A DNA stretch of 7,220 nucleotides. Origin: Pseudomonadota bacterium (GTDB taxonomy: Bacteria; Pseudomonadota; Gammaproteobacteria; Burkholderiales; Gallionellaceae). Under the pieces are notes generated by a model that saw only the letters and a list, made by a program, of their open reading frames with translations, ran no database searches and had not been told where the DNA came from. How positions within the stretch are numbered: position 1 is the stretch's first letter; each line of letters starts with the position of its first letter. The position numbers and the translations under genes were made by a program. Shown here piece by piece: positions 1 through 6,686 of the stretch. The DNA lies in NCBI GenBank assembly GCA_021847165.1, contig JAJZUH010000098.1, forward strand, positions 1 through 7,220. The letters run 5' to 3'.

Positions 1-1465
1 AGGCGAGCTGCTTGCCTTCGAATTCGAACAAGTTGCCCACCAGCCATTCGTCCACGCGGTCGGAGAGCAGCAGCACTTCGATGCCTTTCTTGCGGAACAC
101 TTCGAGGTGCGGGCTGTTCCTGGCGGCATTGAAGCTGTCGGCGGTGACGTAGTAGATCTTTTCCTGGCCGTCCTTCATGCGGGCGATGTAGTCCTTGAGC
201 GAGACGGTCTGCTCGGCGGTGTCGGCTTTGGTGGTGGCGAAGCGCAGCAGTGCGGCGATCTTGTCCTTGTTGGCGAAGTCTTCGCCCACGCCCTCTTTCA
301 GCACCTGGCCGAATTCGCCCCAGAATCTGGCGTATTTCTCCTTGTCGTTCTCGGCCATGTCGGCCAGCAAGCCCAGCACCTTGCCGGTGCAGCCCTTGCG
401 GATGGCTTCGATGTCTTTCGACTCCTGCAATATCTCGCGCGAGACATTGAGCGGCAGGTCTGCGCTATCCACCACGCCGCGCACGAAGCGCATGTATTGC
501 GGCATCAGCTGCTCGGCGTCGTCCATGATGAACACGCGGCGCACGTAGAGCTTGATGCCGTGGCGCGCCTGACGGTCGTAAAGGTCGAACGGGGCATGGC
601 CGGGGATATACAGCAGCTGGGTGTATTCCTGCTTGCCTTCGACGCGCGCGTGGGTCCACGCCAGCGGGTCATCATAGTCGTGGCCGACGTGTTTGTAGAA
701 TTCCTTGTACTGTTCTTCGGTGATCTCGTTTTTGGATTTGGACCACAGCGCCGAAGCCTGGTTGACGGTCTCGTCCTCGTCGGTGGTGACATAGCCGCCG
801 TCCTTCCACTCTTCCTTCTTCATCAGGATGGGCTGGACGATGTGGTTGGAATATTTCTTGATGATCTCGCGCAGTTTGTAACCGGCAAGCAGGTCGTCCT
901 GGCCTTCGCGCAGGTGCAGGGTGATCTCGGTGCCGCGCGCGGCCTTTTCCACCATCTCGACGGAGAACTCGCCGCCGCCGTCGGATTCCCAGCGCACGCC
1001 CTGGTCGGCCTTCTCGCCCGCGCGGCGGGACAGCACGGTAACCCTGTCCGCCACGATGAAGGCGGAGTAGAAGCCCACGCCGAACTGGCCGATCAGGTGG
1101 GCGTCTTTCTTCTGGTCGCCGGAGAGCTTGCTGAAGAAATCGCGCGTGCCGGACTTGGCGATGGTGCCGAGGTTGGCGATCACTTCGTCGCGGTTCATGC
1201 CGATGCCGCTGTCGCTGATGGTGAGTGTGCGCGCGGTCTTGTCGAAGCTGACGCGGATGCCCAGATCGGACTGGTTCTCGTACAGCGCATCGTTGTGCAG
1301 CGCCTCGAAGCGCAGCTTGTCACAGGCATCGGACGCGTTGGAAATCAGTTCTCGCAGGAAAATCTCGCGATTGGAATACAGCGAGTGGATCATCAGGTGC
1401 AGCAGCTGTTTGACTTCGGTCTGGAAGCCCAGCGTCTCGCGGCTGGCGGTGGTGGTTTCGGTCAT
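1..1465 (-). CDS. htpG: Chaperone protein HtpG (bacterial Hsp90), C-terminus cut by window edge
   Basis: ATP-dependent cytosolic chaperone of the Hsp90 family that works as a homodimer with DnaK on stressed proteins. The 488 codons in the window begin [20 protein letters not shown]. The N-terminal GHKL ATPase domain (about residues 10-220) shows [12 protein letters not shown] with E39 and N43 at the catalytic/Mg positions, DSGIGM (D85, adenine contact), GTIAKSGT at 100-107 and [11 protein letters not shown] at 127-136. The middle domain follows (about 235-488), with KLYVRRVFI at 305-313 and the [11 protein letters not shown] segment (337-347) holding the ATP-contacting arginine R343. E. coli HtpG is about 624 residues, so roughly the last 135, including the dimerisation domain, lie off the left edge. 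The start is fixed by an AGGAG box 7 bases upstream. The gene lies 123 bases after folE2 with its own heat-shock promoter, so it is probably transcribed independently. No damage is visible in the part present. Confidence 0.97.
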   Translation of the reverse strand, partial: MTETTTASRETLGFQTEVKQLLHLMIHSLYSNREIFLRELISNASDACDKLRFEALHNDALYENQSDLGIRVSFDKTARTLTISDSGIGMNRDEVIANLGTIAKSGTRDFFSKLSGDQKKDAHLIGQFGVGFYSAFIVADRVTVLSRRAGEKADQGVRWESDGGGEFSVEMVEKAARGTEITLHLREGQDDLLAGYKLREIIKKYSNHIVQPILMKKEEWKDGGYVTTDEDETVNQASALWSKSKNEITEEQYKEFYKHVGHDYDDPLAWTHARVEGKQEYTQLLYIPGHAPFDLYDRQARHGIKLYVRRVFIMDDAEQLMPQYMRFVRGVVDSADLPLNVSREILQESKDIEAIRKGCTGKVLGLLADMAENDKEKYARFWGEFGQVLKEGVGEDFANKDKIAALLRFATTKADTAEQTVSLKDYIARMKDGQEKIYYVTADSFNAARNSPHLEVFRKKGIEVLLLSDRVDEWLVGNLFEFEGKQLA

Positions 1466-1472
1466 TTTTTAT

Positions 1473-1477
1473 CTCCT
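1473..1477 (-). promoter_or_regulatory. Ribosome binding site of htpG
   Basis: The minus strand reads AGGAG followed by ATAAAAA and the htpG ATG, a near-consensus Shine-Dalgarno with 7-base spacing. It settles the start at 1465. The A-rich spacer should be weakly structured, which fits efficient initiation. Confidence 0.8.
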
Positions 1478-1506
1478 GTTGCGAAGTGGTTTGACGACGC
1501 GGAGGG

Positions 1507-1540
1507 AGATGGGGATGGTTGGGAGAATTTCAAGGGGAGA
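1507..1540 (-). promoter_or_regulatory. Sigma-32 (RpoH) heat-shock promoter of htpG
   Basis: On the minus strand the sequence TCTCCCCTTGAA (1540-1529) is followed after 14 bases by CCCCATCT (1514-1507). The known RpoH consensus is about CTTGAA, a spacer of about 11-16, then CCCCATnT, often with a TCTCnCC extension before the -35. Both boxes match in full, and the spacer is in range. Transcription should begin near position 1500, giving a leader of about 35 bases before the htpG ATG. Since htpG is a classic RpoH target, sequence and context agree. No sigma-70 promoter of similar quality is seen in this gap. Confidence 0.88.
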
Positions 1541-1588
1541 CTGGAGGCGGGGCAAAACCTGAGCCCCCTGAATCCCGCATCCCGAACC

Positions 1589-2386
1589 CTATTCTTTGGT
1601 TTTGTCCCGTTCGATCAGGGCGTAGGCCGAATGGTTATGGATAGACTCGAAATTCTCGGATTCCACGACGTAAGCCTCGATGCGCTCATCCGCATTCAGC
1701 ACGGCCGCCACGTCGCGCACCATGTCCTCGACGAACTTCGGATTGTCATAGGCGCGCTCGGTGACGAACTTCTCGTCGGGACGCTTCAGCAGGCCATACA
1801 GCTCGCTCGACGCCTGCTCTTCGGCAACCCGCACCACCTCTTCGATCCAGACCGAGCGCTTGGTGCGCACGGTGATGGTGACATGAGAACGCTGGTTGTG
1901 CGCGCCGCGCTCGGAGATCTCCTTGGAGCATGGGCACAGGCTGGTGACCGGGATCTGCACCTTCATGGTGAAGCGGTACTTGCCCTCGACGATCTCGCCG
2001 ATGAACGTGACATCGTAATCGAGCAGGCTCTGCACGCCCGACACCGGCGCGGTCTTGTTCACGAAATACGGGAAAGCCATCTCGATATAGCCGGACCTGG
2101 CCTCCAGCTTGTCCGTCATCTCGCGCAGGATGCTCTCGAACGATTCGACCGTGATCTCGCGCCCGTGCTGGTTGAGTATCTGCACGAAGCGGGACATGTG
2201 CGTGCCCTTGAAGTTGTGCGGCAGGTGCACGTACATGTTGAAAGTTGCGATGGTGTGCTGCACCCCCACGCTCTTGTCCCGGACAACGACGGGATGACGG
2301 ATGCTCTTGATGCCGACCTTGTTGATCGCCAGCTGGCGGGTGTCTGCACTGTTTTGCACATCGGCGATGGGTGTGACGGCATTCAT
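1589..2386 (-). CDS. folE2: GTP cyclohydrolase FolE2 (type IB)
   Basis: Converts GTP to 7,8-dihydroneopterin triphosphate plus formate, the first step of folate (and queuosine-type pterin) synthesis, in the cytosol. The 265-residue product has the normal length for the FolE2/COG1469 family, which is unrelated in sequence to the zinc enzyme FolE and can use metals other than zinc. The signature is [10 protein letters not shown] with C151 and C153, then GAHNQRSH with H163. By family knowledge the first Cys and this His, 12 residues apart, are the metal ligands, and E210 in TERAYDNP is the likely third. The start at 2386 follows a GGAG box 8 bases upstream; the stop is TAG at 1591-1589. The gene lies 68 bases after dxs on the same strand with a putative promoter of its own, so it may be read both from the dxs operon and independently. 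No second folE is visible here, so whether it is the only cyclohydrolase is unknown. Confidence 0.95.
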   Translation of the reverse strand: MNAVTPIADVQNSADTRQLAINKVGIKSIRHPVVVRDKSVGVQHTIATFNMYVHLPHNFKGTHMSRFVQILNQHGREITVESFESILREMTDKLEARSGYIEMAFPYFVNKTAPVSGVQSLLDYDVTFIGEIVEGKYRFTMKVQIPVTSLCPCSKEISERGAHNQRSHVTITVRTKRSVWIEEVVRVAEEQASSELYGLLKRPDEKFVTERAYDNPKFVEDMVRDVAAVLNADERIEAYVVESENFESIHNHSAYALIERDKTKE

Positions 2387-2417
2387 GTCGAATTCTCCGT
2401 GTTAGGTCAGGGGAGGA

Positions 2418-2448
2418 ATTATACCCAATGCCCGACTATTATTGTCGG
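2418..2448 (-). promoter_or_regulatory. Putative sigma-70 promoter of folE2
   Basis: The minus strand has a perfect TATAAT at 2423-2418. The -35 is poor: CCGACA (2448-2443) at 19-base spacing, or GACAAT (2446-2441) at 17. Transcription would start near 2411, leaving a leader of about 25 bases with the GGAG ribosome site at 2398-2395. The weak -35 lies inside the right half of an inverted repeat (2431-2449), which suggests that the promoter is regulated or partly activator-dependent. The -10 is convincing; the rest is inference. Confidence 0.5.
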
Positions 2449-2449
2449 G
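2431..2449. repeat. Perfect inverted repeat CCCGAC-N7-GTCGGG in the dxs-folE2 gap
   Basis: A 6-bp perfect inverted repeat (2431-2436 and 2444-2449) with an AT-only 7-base loop begins 5 bases beyond the dxs stop. Neither strand has a T-run after it, so it is not a standard intrinsic terminator. It could be an mRNA 3'-end stabilising hairpin for the dxs transcript or an operator half-site pair overlapping the putative folE2 -35. Confidence 0.55.
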
Positions 2450-2454
2450 AAATA

Positions 2455-4299
2455 TTATCCGGCCAGCTTTTCCCGGATGGAACGGGCGATGCCCGCCGCA
2501 TCCAGGCCGCAATCGGCCAGCATCCGGGCTGGATCGCCCTGTTCCAGGAACTCGTCCGGCAGGCCCAGGTGCAGCATGGCCGCAACGATGCCGTGCCGGG
2601 CCAGGCATTCGGCCACCGCGCTGCCGGCCCCGCCCTGAATGGCGTTCTCTTCCACGGTGACCAGCAGCGCATGCTCGCGCGCGAGCTGCTGCACCAGTTC
2701 CTCGTCCAGCGGTTTGACGAAGCGCATGTTGACGACGGTGGCATCGAGCTGGTCGGCCGCCTGCAGCGCGGGCGCCAGCATGGAACCGAACGCCAGGATG
2801 GCGACCTTGCCACCCTTGCGCCGCACCTCGCCCTTGCCCACCGCGATCGCCTGCAGGTCCTTGCGCACTGTCACGCCGGGCCCTGTTCCGCGCGGATAAC
2901 GCACTGCGGTGGGCGTGTCGAGATGGAACGCCGTGCTCAGCATCTGCCGGCATTCGTATTCATCCGCCGGCGCCATCACCGTCATGTTGGGGATGCTGCG
3001 CAGATAGCTCAGGTCGAAGCTGCCCGCATGCGTGGCGCCGTCGGCGCCGACCAGGCCGCCGCGGTCGATGGCCAGCACGACCGGCAGGTTCTGGATGGCG
3101 ACATCGTGGATGAGCTGGTCGTAGGCGCGCTGCAGGAAGGTCGAGTAGATCGCCACCACCGGCTTGAATCCGTCGCAGGCGAGGCCGGCCGCGAAGGTGA
3201 GCGCATGCTGCTCGGCGATACCCACATCAAAATAGCGCTGCGGGAATTTCGCGGCAAATTCGACCATGCCGGAGCCTTCGCACATCGCCGGGGTGACGCC
3301 GACCAGGCGCGCATCCTGTGTCGCCATGTCGCACAGCCATTCGCCGAACACCTGCGTATAAGTCAGCTTGCTGCTGGGCTTGGGCGTGATGCCCTGGTTC
3401 GGGTCGAACTTGCCGACGCCGTGATACAGCACGCAATCGTCCTCGGCCTGCGGGTAGCCTTTGCCCTTCTGCGTGACGATATGCAGGAACTGCGGCCCTT
3501 CCAGCTTGCGGATGTTGCCCAGCGTCTCGACCAGCACATCCAGGTCGTGCCCGTCGATGGGACCGATGTAGTTGAAGCCGAACTCCTCGAACAGGGTGCC
3601 CGGCGTGACCATGCCCTTGACGTGCTCTTCGGCCCGTTTGGCAAACTCCAGCACCGGCGGCATGCCTTTCAGGATCTTCTCGCTGCCGCGCCGCATCGCC
3701 GCATAGAAACGGCCGGACATCAGCTTGGCCAGATAGTTGTTGAGTGCGCCGACCGGGCGCGAGATGGACATGTCGTTGTCGTTGAGGATGACCAGCAGGT
3801 TCGCATCCATCGCCCCGGCATTGTTCAGCGCCTCGAAGGCCATGCCGCCGGACATCGCGCCGTCGCCGATGATGGCGACCGAGCGGTTGTCCTTGCCGGC
3901 CAGCCGCGACGCCACCGCCATGCCCAGCGCAGCGGAGATCGACGTGCTGGAATGCCCGGTGCCGAAAGCATCGTATGGGCTTTCGCTGCGCTTGGGGAAT
4001 CCGGCGATGCCGTCCTGCATGCGCAGGGTGCTCATCGCCGCGCGGCGTCCGGTGAGTATCTTGTGCGCATAGGTCTGATGGCCGACATCCCATACCAGCC
4101 GGTCTTCCGGCGTGTTGTAGATGTAGTGCAGCGCGACGGTCAGTTCCACCGTACCGAGATTGGAAGAAAGATGGCCGCCGGTTTTGCTGACCGATTCGAT
4201 CAGGAAGGCGCGCAGCTCGTCCGCCAGTTGCGGCAATTGTCCACGTTCCAGCTTGCGCAGGTCGTCCGGGGTATCGATGGTCTGGAGCAATGGGTACAT
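2455..4299 (-). CDS. dxs: 1-deoxy-D-xylulose-5-phosphate synthase
   Basis: Thiamine-diphosphate enzyme condensing pyruvate and glyceraldehyde 3-phosphate to DXP, the first and flux-controlling step of the MEP isoprenoid pathway; DXP also feeds thiamine and pyridoxal phosphate synthesis. The 614 residues (E. coli: 620) contain the family landmarks: GGHLSSNLG (H43), [10 protein letters not shown] (H74), the ThDP/Mg motif GDG at 145-147 running to NDN at 173-175, IDGHD at 248-252, the catalytic glutamate E363 in [10 protein letters not shown], and GADGATHAG with D420 and H424. The C-terminal transketolase-C domain follows from about 490. One small variation is DRGG at 412-415, where the motif is usually DRAG. 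The ATG at 4299 shares one base with the TGA of ispA (TGATG). There is no strong ribosome site, so translation is probably coupled to ispA. An upstream extension of this frame exists but only reads antisense-type sequence through ispA. Confidence 0.97.
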   Translation of the reverse strand: MYPLLQTIDTPDDLRKLERGQLPQLADELRAFLIESVSKTGGHLSSNLGTVELTVALHYIYNTPEDRLVWDVGHQTYAHKILTGRRAAMSTLRMQDGIAGFPKRSESPYDAFGTGHSSTSISAALGMAVASRLAGKDNRSVAIIGDGAMSGGMAFEALNNAGAMDANLLVILNDNDMSISRPVGALNNYLAKLMSGRFYAAMRRGSEKILKGMPPVLEFAKRAEEHVKGMVTPGTLFEEFGFNYIGPIDGHDLDVLVETLGNIRKLEGPQFLHIVTQKGKGYPQAEDDCVLYHGVGKFDPNQGITPKPSSKLTYTQVFGEWLCDMATQDARLVGVTPAMCEGSGMVEFAAKFPQRYFDVGIAEQHALTFAAGLACDGFKPVVAIYSTFLQRAYDQLIHDVAIQNLPVVLAIDRGGLVGADGATHAGSFDLSYLRSIPNMTVMAPADEYECRQMLSTAFHLDTPTAVRYPRGTGPGVTVRKDLQAIAVGKGEVRRKGGKVAILAFGSMLAPALQAADQLDATVVNMRFVKPLDEELVQQLAREHALLVTVEENAIQGGAGSAVAECLARHGIVAAMLHLGLPDEFLEQGDPARMLADCGLDAAGIARSIREKLAG

Positions 4300-5189
4300 C
4301 AGAATTTTCTCATCACGATGAAATCGGCCAATTCGCGCAACCGCCGGGCTTCTGCGCCGAATCCGGCCAGCGCCTCCAGCGCATCGCCATGCAGGTCTGC
4401 CGCCATCTTCCTGGCCGCCTGCACACCCAGCAAGGTCACATAGGTCGGCTTGTCGTTGTCGGCATCCTTGCCGGCAGTCTTGCCCAGGGTGGCGGTATCG
4501 GCCTCGCTGTCGAGGACGTCGTCCACCACCTGGAACGCCAGCCCGACGCACTTGCCATAACGGTCGAGCTGATCGAGCTGTGCCTGGTGCAGGGTGCCGC
4601 AATGGGCACCGAGCAGGATGGCGGCGCGGATCAACGCGCCGGTCTTGTATATGTGCATCTGCTCCAGCTCGGGCAGTGCCAGCTGCTTGCCCACGCTGGC
4701 CAGGTCGATGGCCTGGCCGCCCGCCATGCCGCGCGAGCCGCTTGCTACCGCCAGCAATTTCACCATCTGCAATTGTTTGGCCGCATCGTCGCTCAGCCGG
4801 TGCTCGGACAACAGCTGGAACGCCAGGCTTTGCAATGCGTCACCCACCAGCAGCGCAGTCGCTTCATCGTATTCGACATGGCAGGTCGGCTTGCCGCGGC
4901 GCAGCACGTCGTCGTCCATGCAGGGCATGTCGTCATGCACCAGCGAATAGGCATGGATCAGTTCAACCGCGGCGGCGGCGATCTCGACGCGCTCGACGGT
5001 CGCCCCCGCCAGCTCACCGGCCGCATAGGCCAGCAAGGGGCGCACGCGCTTGCCGCCTTCCAGCACGCTGTAGCGCATGGCGGCATGCAGGCGCTGCGGC
5101 AGCACATCGGCCTGCGGCAGCAGTCGCATCAATACCTCTTCAAAGCGGGATTGGCGGGCGGAAACCCAGGAGGAGAAATCGGGCATCAT
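4299..5189 (-). CDS. ispA: Farnesyl diphosphate synthase (geranyltranstransferase, type II)
   Basis: Condenses DMAPP/IPP to geranyl and then farnesyl diphosphate, precursor for undecaprenyl carriers, ubiquinone side chains and haem O; cytosolic. The 296-residue protein (E. coli: 299) has the first aspartate-rich motif [10 protein letters not shown] with D86, D87 and D92 in the bacterial DDxxxxD form, preceded by Y81 five positions upstream, the aromatic that limits products to C15. RRGKPT follows at 97-102, GGQAIDL at 157-163, the KTGALI segment at 182-187, and the second motif FQVVDDVLD with D223, D224 and D227. Two adjacent ATGs are possible starts: 5189, which overlaps the xseB TGA by 4 bases (ATGATG), or 5186, which shares one base. 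Neither has a clear ribosome site, as expected for translational coupling. The stop overlaps the dxs start. Context with dxs confirms an isoprenoid role. Confidence 0.95.
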   Translation of the reverse strand: MMPDFSSWVSARQSRFEEVLMRLLPQADVLPQRLHAAMRYSVLEGGKRVRPLLAYAAGELAGATVERVEIAAAAVELIHAYSLVHDDMPCMDDDVLRRGKPTCHVEYDEATALLVGDALQSLAFQLLSEHRLSDDAAKQLQMVKLLAVASGSRGMAGGQAIDLASVGKQLALPELEQMHIYKTGALIRAAILLGAHCGTLHQAQLDQLDRYGKCVGLAFQVVDDVLDSEADTATLGKTAGKDADNDKPTYVTLLGVQAARKMAADLHGDALEALAGFGAEARRLRELADFIVMRKF

Positions 5190-5431
5190 CGATCTGCGCC
5201 GGCATCGCCGGGTACGGAGAAATCCTTGAGCGTCCCTTCTTCCAGCACGCGCACCTGCTGCTGTGCCTCGTCCAGACGCGTGCGGCAGAACGACAACAGT
5301 TCGGCGCCGCGCTTGTAGGCCGCCAGCGAATCTTCCAGCGTCAGCTTGCCGGATTCCATCTCCGCCACCACCTGTTCCAACTCTGCCAGCGCCGCCTCGA
5401 AATTCTGTGTCTTGCCGGATTTTGCCGCCAT
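5186..5431 (-). CDS. xseB: Exodeoxyribonuclease VII small subunit
   Basis: Small subunit of exonuclease VII, a single-strand-specific nuclease in which several XseB copies bind one XseA catalytic subunit; cytosolic DNA repair. The 81 residues (E. coli: 80) match the family in order: NFEAALAELEQVV (10-22), MESGKLTLEDSLAAYKRG (25-42), then LLSFCRTRLDEAQQQV (45-60), an all-helical coiled-coil-like protein. I chose the ATG at 5431 because GGGA lies 6 bases upstream and the length fits. An alternative in-frame ATG at 5443 would add MGIE but has no ribosome site. It is the first gene of the xseB-ispA-dxs operon, an arrangement also known from E. coli and many proteobacteria. xseA is not in the window. 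Confidence 0.93.
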   Translation of the reverse strand: MAAKSGKTQNFEAALAELEQVVAEMESGKLTLEDSLAAYKRGAELLSFCRTRLDEAQQQVRVLEEGTLKDFSVPGDAGADR

Positions 5432-5469
5432 CTCGATTCCCATACACGTCAATTTTGCGTAAGGGCGGC

Positions 5470-5499
5470 ATTTTACCCAAGCCCCCGACGCAGAGCCAA
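5470..5499 (-). promoter_or_regulatory. Putative sigma-70 promoter of the xseB-ispA-dxs operon
   Basis: On the minus strand TTGGCT (5499-5494; 4 of 6 consensus bases) is followed after 18 bases by TAAAAT (5475-5470; 5 of 6). Transcription would start near 5463, about 32 bases before the chosen xseB ATG. It is the best match on this strand in the gap, but this is by eye only. Confidence 0.45.
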
Positions 5500-5505
5500 T
5501 TTTTA

Positions 5506-5534
5506 TTGCCCCCCCCTCGAATTTCGGGGACAAT
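5506..5534 (+). promoter_or_regulatory. Weak candidate promoter of the Rieske oxygenase gene, with C8 tract and palindrome in the spacer
   Basis: TTGCCC (5506-5511; 4 of 6) and GACAAT (5529-5534; 4 of 6) are separated by 17 bases. The 8-C homopolymer (5509-5516) overlaps the -35 and enters the spacer; a 9-base palindrome CGAATTTCG (5518-5526), with GC flanks that extend it imperfectly, sits in front of the -10. That is a position where a repressor or MerR-type activator could act. The assignment is tentative because both boxes are mediocre. Confidence 0.28.
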
Positions 5535-5573
5535 CCCACCCCCCTGAAAATCGTATTCACAGAAAGAGTGGGT

Positions 5574-6680
5574 ATGTCCGAAATCGCCAAACCGCAACAG
5601 TTCGCCCCGGTATCTGCGCAGCCACCATTGAGCTGGTATTTCGATCCGAAAGTGCTGGAGATCGAGCAGCGCGTGCTGCTCGATGCAGGGCCGAAATACG
5701 TCGGGCACGAATTGATGGTACCCAACCTCGGCGACTATCACGTGGTCGAATGGATGGACAAAGCCAAGATGCTGGTGCGCAACGAGGGGGGCGTCGAGCT
5801 GCTGTCCAACATCTGCCGCCACCGCCAGGCGACCATGCTGGAAGGGCGCGGCAACGCGAAGAACATCGTGTGTCCGCTGCATCGCTGGACATACAAGACC
5901 AGCGGCGAGTTGATCGGCGCTCCGTACTTTCCCCACAACCCCTGCCTGCACCTGAACAAGACCCCGTTGCAAAAATGGAACGGGCTGCTGTTCGCGGGGA
6001 AACGCGACATCGCCAGGGATCTGGCGACCATGCCGGCCTTCAAGGAGATCGACTTTTCCGGCTACATGTTCGATCGCGTCGAAGTGGATGAATACAACTT
6101 CAACTGGAAGACGTTCATCGAGGTCTATCAGGAAGACTACCATGTCGTGCCGTTTCATCCCGGCCTTGGCCAGATGGTCGACTGCGACGATCTGAAATGG
6201 GAATTCGGCGAGCAATACAGCGTGCAGACCGTGGGCATCCACAGGGATCTGCGCAAACCCGGCAGCGCCGTGTACGGAAAATGGTCTGAGCAGGTATTGC
6301 GCTACAACAAGGGCGAACTGCCCAAGTACGGCGCGATCTGGCTGACTTACTACCCCAACATCATGGTCGAGTGGTACCCGAACACGCTGGTGGTGAGCAC
6401 CGTGGTGCCGCGCGGCACCGATGCCTGCACCAATATCGTGGAGTTCTACTATCCGGAGGACATCGTGCTGTTCGAGCGCGATTACATCGAAGCGGAGAAG
6501 AAGGCCTACCATGAGACTGCGGTGGAAGACGACATCATCTGCATGCGCATGCACCAAGGCCGCCGTGCCCTGTACAGGCAAGGCATCGAGGAAGTCGGCC
6601 CCTACCAGTCGCCAACCGAGGACGGCATGCTGCACTTCCACGAATTCCTGCGCCGCAATCTGGAACCGCACCTGAAGTAG
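5574..6680 (+). CDS. Rieske [2Fe-2S] non-heme iron oxygenase, alpha subunit type; substrate unknown
   Basis: Predicted cytosolic oxygenase component that uses O2 and electrons from a separate reductase to hydroxylate or demethylate a small substrate. The 368 residues have the standard two-domain layout. The Rieske domain (about 40-150) has the cluster ligands C81 and H83 (ICRHR) and C100 and H103 (CPLH). In the catalytic domain, NWKTFIEVYQEDYHVVPFH supplies iron ligands H190 and H195, and VEDDIICMRMHQGR near 317-330 supplies the likely third ligand, D319 or D320. The residue three before the first His, which relays electrons from the Rieske centre, is glutamate (E187) rather than the aspartate of naphthalene dioxygenase. 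This resembles the carnitine/choline monooxygenase branch. The ATG at 5574 has AGAG five bases upstream; a GTG at 5568 is possible but poorly placed. It is divergent from xseB, and no beta subunit or ferredoxin/reductase gene is nearby. The stop is TAG. Family confident; reaction unknown. Confidence 0.9.
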   Translation: MSEIAKPQQFAPVSAQPPLSWYFDPKVLEIEQRVLLDAGPKYVGHELMVPNLGDYHVVEWMDKAKMLVRNEGGVELLSNICRHRQATMLEGRGNAKNIVCPLHRWTYKTSGELIGAPYFPHNPCLHLNKTPLQKWNGLLFAGKRDIARDLATMPAFKEIDFSGYMFDRVEVDEYNFNWKTFIEVYQEDYHVVPFHPGLGQMVDCDDLKWEFGEQYSVQTVGIHRDLRKPGSAVYGKWSEQVLRYNKGELPKYGAIWLTYYPNIMVEWYPNTLVVSTVVPRGTDACTNIVEFYYPEDIVLFERDYIEAEKKAYHETAVEDDIICMRMHQGRRALYRQGIEEVGPYQSPTEDGMLHFHEFLRRNLEPHLK

Positions 6681-6686
6681 CTCGCG

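Noticed and set aside
1549..1567. Hairpin GGGGC-N9-GCCCC after the folE2 stop as a terminator
   Set aside because: The stem is only 5 bp and no T-run follows on the minus strand, so an intrinsic terminator cannot be supported.
2387..2460. Zur-type zinc box upstream of folE2
   Set aside because: The AT-rich stretch near 2450-2460 does not form the expected dyad of a Zur site; the only clear dyad is the unrelated CCCGAC/GTCGGG pair.
107..2638. Very long open plus-strand frame (843 codons) across htpG and folE2
   Set aside because: It runs antisense to two certain genes and straight through their intergenic gap; its product has no recognisable family. Long open antisense frames are expected in GC-rich coding DNA.
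2428..4443. Long open plus-strand frame (671 codons) opposite dxs
   Set aside because: Antisense shadow of dxs; the translation is rich in H, R, Q, A and G without domain motifs, and dxs motifs are intact on the other strand.
4299..6671. ispA frame extended upstream to give a 790-residue protein
   Set aside because: The extra N-terminal part is the antisense of the Rieske gene plus xseB read out of frame. The true IspA begins at MMPDF with normal length.
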